In this document: positions 15,082-22,458 of the stretch, in pieces
Layout: each line of letters begins with the position of its first letter
Numbering within the stretch: the stretch's first letter is position 1
DNA from: CAYPXN01 sp964414715
GTDB taxonomy: Bacteria > UBA10199 > JADFYH01
Length of the DNA stretch: 22,826 bases
NCBI GenBank assembly: GCA_964414715.1
Contig: CAYPXN010000005.1
Span: forward strand, 1 to 22,826
Direction: 5' to 3'
Position numbers and translations under genes: made by a program
The notes under the pieces: model-generated
What the model was told of the DNA's origin: nothing
Databases searched by the model: none
The model's input: only the letters and a program-made list of their open reading frames with translations

Positions 15082-15322
15082 AAACAGCCCCCTGTATATA
15101 TAAAAAATGCGAATGAATTTTGTATGGAATTAAAATATGCAAAAAGAGTGCGCAAAAAACTTGTTAAAAGAAGTTCGCAAAAGTAAAAACAAGTAAAAGA
15201 ATTTTTCCTACAAATTCACTTTCAAGTGTCAAAAACAACCCTACTCTCTGAGTAAATTTGTATCACCTCTGTATTTTCATTTTTTCAGACAAATGAAAGA
15301 TACTTTATTCTCTGTTCAAAAC

Positions 15323-15336
15323 ATGAAACGTTTCAT
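15323..15336. promoter_or_regulatory. LacI-type palindromic operator candidate
   Basis: ATGAAACGTTTCAT is a perfect 14-bp palindrome with a central CG. The core GAAACGTTTC is the form bound by many LacI/PurR-family regulators. It lies ~130 nt before the start of the CBM-containing enzyme gene, so sugar-responsive control is plausible. No LacI-type regulator gene is in the window. Confidence 0.4.
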
Positions 15337-15418
15337 CAAAAATTGAAAACGACTCAAAAAGTATTCCTTCTCCAACACAGGATTCATTTTCCATATAGCC
15401 TTCTCCACTTTCAAAATT

Positions 15419-15424
15419 TATAAT
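15419..15424 (+). promoter_or_regulatory. -10 box candidate for the CBM protein gene
   Basis: A perfect TATAAT with no convincing -35 hexamer at 16-18 nt; +1 would be near 15431. AAGGAG (15455-15460) precedes the ATG by 6 nt. Confidence 0.35.
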
Positions 15425-15466
15425 CTCAAGTTGATCCTAAATTTTTTTTAGCTCAAGGAGAGAGTC

Positions 15467-17788
15467 ATGAAAAAGAATAGGTTATCGCTTTACCTACTTT
15501 TGTCTTTTGTTTTTTCAATTTTCCTCGATGTTCCAAAAATCCAGGCACAAACCGTCACAAATATTACTTCTTCTGATGGAAGTTTTCCGTCTGACTTAGC
15601 GATGTCGATCACTCAAACTTCAAGCTGGAGTAGTGGATCCCAATTCTCTGCCAGTTTAAAAAATACGAGTGGTCAGAATTCTTATTCAAATATCCACGTC
15701 AGACTTCTTGTGGCACCTAAAGTAGTAGGAAGTCTTTGGAATATGGTGATGACGCCCGGAACAAATTACATCGAACTCACAATGCCCACCTGGCAAAATT
15801 CTCTCGATAAAAATTCAAACTTTGATTTTGGATTTGTGCTCAATCAAACCGCTTATCCAGGAATGTACTTCGTCAGCGCTACTGTCACGGGGCCTGCACC
15901 CGCACCCACTCCAAACCCGACGCCAACACCAACACCTTCTCCCACACCCACACCATCACCTAATCCCTCTAATGGATCTGCTACTCAAGTTCTCTCTCCG
16001 GATTTGACCGCAAATGTAGTTGTCGACTCTCAATGGGGTGAAGGAACTAGTTGGAGTGGCGCCAGTTATCGAGTCATTTTAAGCAACACCAGTCCTCATG
16101 TTTTACAACAAGTAAAAATTAAAGTGGATGTTGGCTCATCGGTGAGTTTCTGGGGCATGCAAACAGATTCCAGTAGCGCCACCGAAACCGTGATGGAACT
16201 TCCTTCTTATCAGAACACGCTGAATCCAGGTGCCACCTATGCTTTTGGTTTTACAATTTCGCCAATCCGCATTCCAAACTTTACTTTAATTTCTGCAAGC
16301 GGAGGCTCGGGTGGAAATTCCGGAGGATCTGGAGGCAGCTCTGGAAATAGCAATTCAGGTAACACTTCTATTTTTGTTCCACCTGCCTATAGCGTCCCCT
16401 CACTCAATTTTGATCCGGCAAAATCGGATGCTGCATTAGCAAGCGACCTCAACACACTCACGCAAAGCTCTTCTTACTATGATGCAAATTATTTCAAAAA
16501 TTTGAACGTGCCCACGACACGTGCTTGCTCCATTCGCATTCCCCAATATTTGAGCAATAACAAAACTCAAATGTTTATTGGGCGACCTGCCAATGGCCAA
16601 GTCGTCAATATTTCTAATACACCGGATATTACAATCCGTTTACCTGATAAATATTTTGCAATGTTTTTGGCCTATGCTCAGGACGCTTATGGCTTGAATC
16701 CGCTTCTACTTCAAAGCATGGCCGCGAAAGAAACTTTTTTCGGAGCGATCAGCAATAGTGTCGATGATTCTTACTTTCTCGTCAATAACACGAATGATTT
16801 TTACAATGGCTCTTACAGTACTCCCGCCAATAATCGTGGTTATTTTACCGATGGAAATGGCGACGGACCTTTTCAGGTGGAAACTCCTTCCTTCAGTACG
16901 CTCATCGCAGGATTTCCGGAACGCTTGGATATTTTAGCCGCTTGTACTTATTCAAGTTCCGAAGCTTGCAATTATGCTGCAAGCAGTCTCACAGATCCTC
17001 TCATCAATCTTACGGGAAAAGATGGAAACAATTACGGGTTTCTTCATTACGGAGCAGTGATCACCACCGATAACAATCTCGCACAACCTTTCTACGGAAA
17101 CATGTTGCGTGCCTTACACGACAAACTCGTACAAGATTATTACACAGCCGTTATCGTCACCGCCCTTGATTTGCGCTATCGTTACAGCGCGTTGTTTGGA
17201 TTGCCCCAAATGGGATTTCGACCTTCTTATGATCAACGCACAAACACGGATGACAAAGACCGTTTAGAATTCGCAGCAACATTATGGTCCTACAATCGTG
17301 GGCTTTTCACCGGAATTAATCTCGCAGGCTGTACGCCCACAATGGATCCCATCAAGGATTGCGGCTTGGATGGTTACGGAGGATACTCCACCAATATTCA
17401 GGCTGCTTGCGGATTTTTGAATACAGCACTCGATCAAAATCTGATTTACGACTTCCCCATCAGCCAAAGTGACGTCACCTGGTTTATTAACAAACTGAAA
17501 ATTACTTATCCCTTTCAGCAAATCACCGGGCTACAAAATCCGATCGATTGGACGAGCATTCAAACAAAAGCAAATAATGCTTTTCAGACTTTACTGACCC
17601 AATACCGAAACAAAATGAATAATCAAAGTTTAAGCACTTTGAGTTTCCGTTATCATTGGAGAAGTATTTTGGGAGTCATTCGATCTCAATTGCCCGGAAA
17701 AGAAAATCCATTGGGACCGACCACCGCAGACATGATCCGTTTTTATGGAGATACAATTTCTCCGGATTCAAGTCGGGTGGCTTGGTAA
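15467..17788 (+). CDS. Secreted protein with two CBM2-like modules and a lysozyme-like domain
   Basis: A 773-aa exported protein; the signal peptide probably ends at residue 27. Two similar beta modules at ~42-140 and ~176-278 each have an early W-x-x-G, a central W, and a late Leu-x-x-G/N with FGF (SSWSSG...TWQNSL...FDFGF; SQWGEG...YQNTLNPG...YAFGF), as in CBM2-type cellulose/chitin-binding domains. A Thr/Pro linker (143-168) separates them and a Gly/Ser linker (279-298) follows. Residues ~390-773 contain LLLQSMAAKETFFG with Glu422 and GDGPFQVE (465-472), the Glu-then-GxxQ pattern of lysozyme-fold lytic transglycosylases and related glycosidases. A glycan-degrading role, possibly on cell wall, chitin or cellulose, is inferred. 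AAGGAG supports the start. Confidence 0.6.
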   Translation: MKKNRLSLYLLLSFVFSIFLDVPKIQAQTVTNITSSDGSFPSDLAMSITQTSSWSSGSQFSASLKNTSGQNSYSNIHVRLLVAPKVVGSLWNMVMTPGTNYIELTMPTWQNSLDKNSNFDFGFVLNQTAYPGMYFVSATVTGPAPAPTPNPTPTPTPSPTPTPSPNPSNGSATQVLSPDLTANVVVDSQWGEGTSWSGASYRVILSNTSPHVLQQVKIKVDVGSSVSFWGMQTDSSSATETVMELPSYQNTLNPGATYAFGFTISPIRIPNFTLISASGGSGGNSGGSGGSSGNSNSGNTSIFVPPAYSVPSLNFDPAKSDAALASDLNTLTQSSSYYDANYFKNLNVPTTRACSIRIPQYLSNNKTQMFIGRPANGQVVNISNTPDITIRLPDKYFAMFLAYAQDAYGLNPLLLQSMAAKETFFGAISNSVDDSYFLVNNTNDFYNGSYSTPANNRGYFTDGNGDGPFQVETPSFSTLIAGFPERLDILAACTYSSSEACNYAASSLTDPLINLTGKDGNNYGFLHYGAVITTDNNLAQPFYGNMLRALHDKLVQDYYTAVIVTALDLRYRYSALFGLPQMGFRPSYDQRTNTDDKDRLEFAATLWSYNRGLFTGINLAGCTPTMDPIKDCGLDGYGGYSTNIQAACGFLNTALDQNLIYDFPISQSDVTWFINKLKITYPFQQITGLQNPIDWTSIQTKANNAFQTLLTQYRNKMNNQSLSTLSFRYHWRSILGVIRSQLPGKENPLGPTTADMIRFYGDTISPDSSRVAW

Positions 17789-17794
17789 GCAAAA

Positions 17795-18823
17795 TTACTT
17801 GGCAGGCTTAAGGCTGTTGGAAACTTCCCCCGACAGCGCCACACTGGTAGGGTCTAGCTGCAACACGAGAGATCCTTCCTTGAAGTTGAGATTTTTATAA
17901 TCTACCCAAAATACATTGGGTGCCTGGGTATAATTATAATAGAAAATTTTCTGGGTGAGATCTTGAAGAGAAACCCAACGGGTGGGCCATGAATCGACAA
18001 ACTTAGCTCCGGAGGTGTCTTCCGCTCCGAAGGGAACCATGGTGGTTCGGATCACTGACATCACTCCCGCGACTGCTTCCACATAGTTTTTGGGTTGTGG
18101 CAAAGTTTTCAAATATGAGGCTGCTCGAACAAAACGACTGAGCGGGTTTACATCTCCCGGCATCGGTAGTTTTCCGCCAAAGAGTTTATATTTTTTCAGA
18201 TTTGCCAACTGGATTTCAAAAGCAGGCTCGTTGGTCATCACATTATATTCAGGTCCCTGATGCACAATCATTTTACCGTGAATGAATTCAAAAATAGCAG
18301 AATCACCTTTTTCATCTTCCAAAGCCAAATGAATGGGCCATTCTTTTCCGCCAATTTTCACAGACATCACCTGAACTTTGCGCAAACCTTCAATGGCTTC
18401 GGGAACTGTTTTATATTGATCGAGCGCATACTGAAGCCACAAAGCATTGCTAATCGCAGGTTTCGAGGCATCTCGTTTTTCGTATTCGGTTCCATCCAAA
18501 TACAACATGTGTCCTGCCAAACCGGCTTCATTCATTCCATCGGATGCAGCATCGGAATGAAATGCCGTAACCACCACACTTCCATATTTTGATTTCCATT
18601 GGGCAGAATTATCTCCCACATTTCCTTTTCTTTCCATGCCACGGGGATAAAGAAGCATCAGGGGTTCATCCGACATGTATAAGTCCATGGTTCTTGCAAC
18701 CGTTTTTGCTTCTTTGTTATTGTTCCAGAAAGCAACCGAACAGGCGGATGTAATTCGAGGAGTGACAAGAGTTCCTAAAATTGCGCAAAGGCCCAAGACT
18801 TTGATTTGACGGGATAACCTCAT
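17795..18823 (-). CDS. Choloylglycine hydrolase / penicillin V acylase family amidase
   Basis: A 342-aa exported Ntn hydrolase. The signal peptide ends ...TSA with Cys28 following directly, so signal cleavage would expose the nucleophilic N-terminal Cys. Family residues are all visible at the expected spacing: Cys28, Arg44, Asp47, Asn98 (in DGMNEAGLAG), Asn198 (in VMTNEP) and Arg233 (in SRFVRAA). Members cleave linear amides: bile salts, penicillin V or, in Gram-negatives, acyl-homoserine lactones. The periplasmic signal and CSVAFWN start favour the Gram-negative acylase cluster; the substrate is not decided. It has an AAAGGGAG Shine-Dalgarno. It converges with the CBM protein gene, with only 6 nt between stops. 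Confidence 0.9.
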   Translation of the reverse strand: MRLSRQIKVLGLCAILGTLVTPRITSACSVAFWNNNKEAKTVARTMDLYMSDEPLMLLYPRGMERKGNVGDNSAQWKSKYGSVVVTAFHSDAASDGMNEAGLAGHMLYLDGTEYEKRDASKPAISNALWLQYALDQYKTVPEAIEGLRKVQVMSVKIGGKEWPIHLALEDEKGDSAIFEFIHGKMIVHQGPEYNVMTNEPAFEIQLANLKKYKLFGGKLPMPGDVNPLSRFVRAASYLKTLPQPKNYVEAVAGVMSVIRTTMVPFGAEDTSGAKFVDSWPTRWVSLQDLTQKIFYYNYTQAPNVFWVDYKNLNFKEGSLVLQLDPTSVALSGEVSNSLKPAK

Positions 18824-19084
18824 AATTTTCTCCCTTTCATTTTGGATGATGGAAGAAAATTTTGCCTGAAGCCTCCAGGGAAGTCACGAGGAAAAAATCA
18901 AATCTGCACACCCACCATACTCCTTCCTGTGAACACACAAGCCTCTGCAGAGCCTCTCCAAAAAAGAAAAGTTTTAGAAGTTTCCAATAGATGACTCAAC
19001 GCTTTTAAAAAATGATTAATTTACATATTCATACCCACAGATTATTGTGTAACAGCTAGTAACAAATTCTATGAAAGGGGAATT

Positions 19085-19468
19085 ATGAAAAAGGGAGTTA
19101 TTATTACTTCCATCATCCTTGTGGTTTTGATCCTCTTTTTTTATTTCAACGGATGTGGGCAAAAGGGTGTAATTCGAGATTTGAAGGCCGAACTGCAAAA
19201 AGACGGAGACATTGCCTCTGTAGCCTGTGGCTTTCCTGTAAAAAAACTTTCAAACCCAGAAGTTCAAATCACCGAAATCCATTACGGAGGAGATCCTTCC
19301 ACTGTCACTGCAATTATTTCTGGCAATCCAGTAGCTCTTAACATCACCAACACACAAGTCTGTCATGCTACTCTAAAAATGGAATGGGAAATGGCCCATC
19401 GAAGCTCTCCCGGTTCTTATTCAGGATCGGTAGCTGTGTTTAAAAACGCTAAGAAAATAGGGAATTAA
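19085..19468 (+). CDS. Small membrane-anchored or lipoprotein, unknown
   Basis: A 127-aa protein. One hydrophobic segment (5-21) is followed by FNGC (Cys24), which could be a lipobox; otherwise the segment is a plain membrane anchor. The periplasmic part is beta-rich (VQITEIHYGG, VTAIISGNPVALNIT) with Cys48 and Cys93 that may pair. AAAGGGG lies 4 nt before the ATG. It converges with the zinc protein gene (5 nt between stops). No family recognised. The 261-nt gap before it (18824-19084) shows nothing beyond a short CTCTGCAGAG palindrome. Confidence 0.55.
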   Translation: MKKGVIITSIILVVLILFFYFNGCGQKGVIRDLKAELQKDGDIASVACGFPVKKLSNPEVQITEIHYGGDPSTVTAIISGNPVALNITNTQVCHATLKMEWEMAHRSSPGSYSGSVAVFKNAKKIGN

Positions 19469-19473
19469 AAATA

Positions 19474-20034
19474 TTATTTTTTCTTTTTACGGATAAGTTC
19501 TGGCAGGGGCTGATCTTTTTTTGCCTTCAATCGATTCTCTTCCAAACTTTCAGCCCGAATTTCAGCTGGATATGCGGAAGCATTCCAATTGAGACTTTGA
19601 TAAGCATTCACAAACACTTTTTTTGAAACTAAGTTTGCTTCTATCAAAGCATTAAATCCCTGTTCCACAGCCTGAAAAGCCAAGCGCAATAAAGCTTCCT
19701 CTTTATCGGGACAATCTTTGACACTGACTAAATTTTTAGAGCGCTTCACCAGAGGAATATGATGTTTTTTGAAAAAGACATAAACGCCTTTTGCAGCTTC
19801 CATTTTTTCCAAATAGGATTTTTGTGCGGGAAGCACCCTGTCTTGAAAGCAAGACATACAATAGATCGCATGCTGAAGATCTTCGGGGATCTCCTTCAAA
19901 AAAGAAAAAAAAGATTCTTCAAGAATCTGCATGCAGTCCTTGCAAAGCAAGGCTTTACAAATTCCACAAGAGAATTTGTTTTTGGAAAATTTCTTCTGGC
20001 AAGAAGAACACACATAAAGACTTTCAGGCTTCAT
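19474..20034 (-). CDS. FYVE-like cross-brace zinc-binding protein
   Basis: A 186-aa cytosolic protein. The N-terminus has four CxxC pairs, Cys9/12, Cys23/26, Cys31/34 and Cys59/62, giving CX2C-X10-CX2C-X4-CX2C-X24-CX2C. This is the spacing of the FYVE/cross-brace zinc fold (two zinc ions), although the FYVE lipid-binding R-x-HHCR motif is missing (KALLCKDC instead), so lipid binding is not implied. Residues ~95-186 form a second, probably helical part (EEALLRLAFQAVEQGFNALIEAN, AYQSLNW, YPAEIRAESLEENR) ending in a Lys-rich tail. It is divergent from the DUF2062 gene with 48 nt between starts. Function unknown; protein-protein or nucleic-acid binding is possible. Confidence 0.6.
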   Translation of the reverse strand: MKPESLYVCSSCQKKFSKNKFSCGICKALLCKDCMQILEESFFSFLKEIPEDLQHAIYCMSCFQDRVLPAQKSYLEKMEAAKGVYVFFKKHHIPLVKRSKNLVSVKDCPDKEEALLRLAFQAVEQGFNALIEANLVSKKVFVNAYQSLNWNASAYPAEIRAESLEENRLKAKKDQPLPELIRKKKK

Positions 20035-20082
20035 AAATTCAGCTATGCATAGTAGGTTTGTTTCTGCTTAGTAAAGGAAAAG

Positions 20083-20547
20083 ATGAGAGGATTTCGCAAT
20101 AAACTAAAATCTGTTTGGCAGAAGCTTATTCAACAGGATGCCACTCCGACCGCCATCGCTCTGGGTTTTGCTATCGGCCTTTTTGCCACTTTTTATCCTG
20201 TACCGATCCTGGACACCCTTATTGCCCTACTCATTGCCCGCATCGTGAGGGCTAATACGGTAGCTTGTCTTATCGGAAATAATTTTATCCTCCTCATTTA
20301 CCCGATCATTCCATTTTTACTTGCTGCGGAAGTATTCGTGGGACGCCAAATTGTACGAGCACCCCCCTTTCAACTTCCATCCCATCATGAAATCACAATT
20401 TCGTGGTTGCTTCATCAAAGCGGACCTAATTTGAAAGCTTTAATTATAGGAGGATTGGTACTTGGAATTCCTTCGGCTATCCTTTTCTTTTTCATCGTCC
20501 GAAAGGCCGCAAAAAAGTGGCAAGAAAGGAAATCAACGGGAATCTAA
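20083..20547 (+). CDS. DUF2062 membrane protein
   Basis: A 154-aa inner-membrane protein. PTAIALGFAIGLFATFYPVPILDT (22-45) and ARIVRANTVACLIGNNFI (52-69) match the start of DUF2062, where a P-x-x-hA-x-G-x-A-x-G motif precedes a conserved R-x-N. Hydrophobic segments are at ~25-45, ~58-82 and ~118-139, with a basic C-terminus. Members are often next to envelope or glycosylation genes but have no defined role. The start is supported by AAAGGAAAAG directly upstream. Confidence 0.8.
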   Translation: MRGFRNKLKSVWQKLIQQDATPTAIALGFAIGLFATFYPVPILDTLIALLIARIVRANTVACLIGNNFILLIYPIIPFLLAAEVFVGRQIVRAPPFQLPSHHEITISWLLHQSGPNLKALIIGGLVLGIPSAILFFFIVRKAAKKWQERKSTGI

Positions 20548-20626
20548 AATATCGACAAATCACCCAAAATATTGCGTCATCCAAATTCTTTTGTCTCAAG
20601 TAGTGATAACGCGAACTTTAGACATA

Positions 20627-20932
20627 CTAAGATTTACGGGCATTCCCTCCCTGCAAATTATCCAAAGCAGATACCTTCTGCACATCTTCAGGTGCTTGTG
20701 TGGTATAGGTGGTGGCATTCACATTTTGCTGATTCGGATCATTTGAATTATGTCGATGATGCCCATGATGTCTATGATGATGAGCTTGCTTCGCGGGATC
20801 CTGGTTATTGACCGTTTGAGCACTTCCTGAATTCTGGCTATTTGTAACGGGCTGCTGATTAGCCTCCTGTCTTCGTATCTGATCCAAATAATCTTCATTA
20901 CTTGTGTCTACCGGATTAATTTTCATACTCAT
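20627..20932 (-). CDS. Small His/Gln/Asn-rich disordered protein
   Basis: A 101-aa protein starting at ATG 20932, which has AAGGAG 6 nt upstream; a frame-compatible ATG at 20950 lies in front of that Shine-Dalgarno and is less likely. The N-terminus MSMKINPVDTSNEDYLDQIR looks ordered and may be a conserved tag. The middle is a His/Arg cluster (AHHHRHHGHHRHNS) in a Gln/Asn/Ser-rich stretch with no hydrophobic core. It could bind metal or be a secretion substrate or chaperoned tail. No family recognised. It ends 79 nt from the convergent DUF2062 gene. Confidence 0.6.
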   Translation of the reverse strand: MSMKINPVDTSNEDYLDQIRRQEANQQPVTNSQNSGSAQTVNNQDPAKQAHHHRHHGHHRHNSNDPNQQNVNATTYTTQAPEDVQKVSALDNLQGGNARKS

Positions 20933-21043
20933 AACTTTCTCCTTCATCAAATTTTGTTAAAACTTGTTAAGATTTGCCAAACAAAGATGAGCAAATACTT
21001 CTGAAGGCTGAGACAGTTTAAAAATAAGAAAGGTTAAAAAAAT

Positions 21044-21691
21044 TTAAACAGGAATCCCCATCAAAAGGCAGAGGGCCCAGGCTGTAAATCCTGTAAACAA
21101 AGGGATGGTAAGATTATCATCCAGCTTGATCGGCAGCATTTCAAAAGCAGCTACGGCAAGAGAAAGCAAAAAAGAAAATGCAGCAATCATCCACCATGCT
21201 ATCGGAACTGTTCGAAACAAAATAATAAAAGAACACAAAAATGAGATCGTGAAAAAAGCAAATGAACCTTCGGCAGATTTTTCCTTCACCCAGTGATGTT
21301 TTCCATACAAAATGCCTACTATTGCAGAAACAGGATCCGCGATAGCCAGAATTGAAATTGCCATCAAGGCAATGGGTTTTGGAAAACTTAAAATAGTCAG
21401 CAAAATTCCAATCACATAAGGAATCATGGACGATTCCTTCAATCGTTCTTCCGCTCTCAGAAAAAAATTGGTGATTCCTTCCAGCTTACGGGAAATTTCA
21501 GGATAAGCCACGCGGATACGATCCACCACATAAGCAATGCACGCAATCGAACCCAAAAGCTGAACGGCCTGAGGATAAGTAAAAAGAAGGCTGTAAGCCG
21601 TCACCACAATCATGCCACTGAGCATGTGGAGTAATCGTCTTCCTAAATGCAAATCTTTGCGAGTTGCTGAAGGGGCCTCTGCTTCAAGCAT
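21044..21691 (-). CDS. Dgk1/SEC59-like CTP-dependent lipid kinase or cytidylyltransferase
   Basis: A 215-aa polytopic membrane protein of the phosphatidate cytidylyltransferase / dolichol kinase superfamily. LGRRLLHMLSG (16-26) matches the (R-x-x-x)H-x-x-x-G entry motif; ADPVSAIVGILYGKHHW (118-134), KSAEGSFAFF (138-147) and LDDNLTIPL (190-198) are the catalytic-face motifs seen in yeast Dgk1 and SEC59, including DP, G-x-x-x-GK, KSxEGS and the DN pair. It would use CTP to phosphorylate a lipid such as diacylglycerol or polyprenol, or make CDP-lipid. The exact substrate is not decidable. A GGAGG Shine-Dalgarno precedes the ATG. It follows the lgt-CPBP pair by 89 nt. Confidence 0.8.
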   Translation of the reverse strand: MLEAEAPSATRKDLHLGRRLLHMLSGMIVVTAYSLLFTYPQAVQLLGSIACIAYVVDRIRVAYPEISRKLEGITNFFLRAEERLKESSMIPYVIGILLTILSFPKPIALMAISILAIADPVSAIVGILYGKHHWVKEKSAEGSFAFFTISFLCSFIILFRTVPIAWWMIAAFSFLLSLAVAAFEMLPIKLDDNLTIPLFTGFTAWALCLLMGIPV

Positions 21692-21780
21692 AAATCCTCC
21701 ATTTTATATTATCTCATGAATTGAAGGAGATATCCAGCAAAGTCCTATAGGGTATTAACTTTGAATGAACCGTTTGGGAG

Positions 21781-22458
21781 TTAAAAAATTCGATAATGAA
21801 GTGCTACCCAAGATGCAAAAACATTGGAAAGGGCGTGAAAAAGAATGGGTGCAATCAATCCATCCGTTTTTTCACGTAGCCAGCCAAACACCAAGGCAGG
21901 AAAGAAAATTGAAAAATGCCACCAACGAAGCGTGATCAGACTATGAGAAAAAGCAAACACAAAGGCAGTGAGAAAAAATCCCTTTCCTATCTGAGCACCG
22001 AGAAATGTTTTTTGATCCTGAAAATATTGCTGAAAACGCTTGAGTAAATAACCCCGAAAGAAAAATTCCTCCGGAAAAGCCACGACCAAAACATTAAAAG
22101 TGAAAGTCATCCAAAGCGACGAATTTTTATAAGAGGGAAAATAATGCGCATGAAAAGCTATTTTCTGAAAATAGTGATTCGCAATTAACAGCGGAATAAA
22201 AATTACCAGACTCACCAGAAAAAATATCTTCAGAGAATAAAAAACTTCCTTCCAATTTTTTTCAAAAAAATCGAACGACTCTTTATTTCGATGGAGTGCA
22301 AATACGGGAGCATAAACCAACAAGGCGCTAGTAATGAGAGTTAAATTATTTCCAATGAAAGAAATAAACTGAAGATGAAAGGCAAGGCTCGCCAGAAAAA
22401 TCACTACCGCCCATACAATCCATGCTTGAATAAAATTTTTCTTGGGAGAAACACTCAT
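21781..22458 (-). CDS. CPBP-family intramembrane metalloprotease
   Basis: A 225-aa polytopic membrane protein. It has the CAAX-prenyl-protease/bacteriocin-processing (CPBP, Abi) triad of motifs: PEEFFFRGYL with Glu130, Glu131 and Arg135, FSHSL with His172, and LFHALSN with His208 and Asn212. I start it at ATG 22458 (MSVSPKKNF); the reading frame stays open to 22680, but that extension overlaps lgt in another frame and is not coding. The ATG overlaps the lgt stop (ATGA), so translation is probably coupled. Members process membrane proteins or protect against peptides; the target here is unknown. Confidence 0.85.
   Translation of the reverse strand: MSVSPKKNFIQAWIVWAVVIFLASLAFHLQFISFIGNNLTLITSALLVYAPVFALHRNKESFDFFEKNWKEVFYSLKIFFLVSLVIFIPLLIANHYFQKIAFHAHYFPSYKNSSLWMTFTFNVLVVAFPEEFFFRGYLLKRFQQYFQDQKTFLGAQIGKGFFLTAFVFAFSHSLITLRWWHFSIFFPALVFGWLREKTDGLIAPILFHALSNVFASWVALHYRIF

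Larger units (their letters stand above)
15082..15466. other. 385-nt AT-rich divergent promoter region
   Basis: Lies between the leftward Cys-rich lipoprotein and the rightward CBM protein. It holds a perfect 14-bp palindrome (15323-15336), a TATAAT (15419-15424) ahead of the rightward gene, and a TATATA just before the AGGGGG of the leftward gene. No ORF or stable RNA structure was seen. Confidence 0.5.

Noticed and set aside
15138..15155. Sigma-54-like element upstream of the Cys-rich lipoprotein
   Set aside because: Spacing and the GCAC and TTGCA parts fit, and the leader would be ~46 nt, but the -24 GG is CG and the T before it is G; too weak to call.
18953..18962. Palindrome CTCTGCAGAG
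   Set aside because: Ten bases without a matching promoter, second copy or conserved context; likely chance.
19469..19486. A-run/T-run inverted repeat between convergent genes
   Set aside because: The stem would be A-T only with almost no loop, so it is not a credible terminator.
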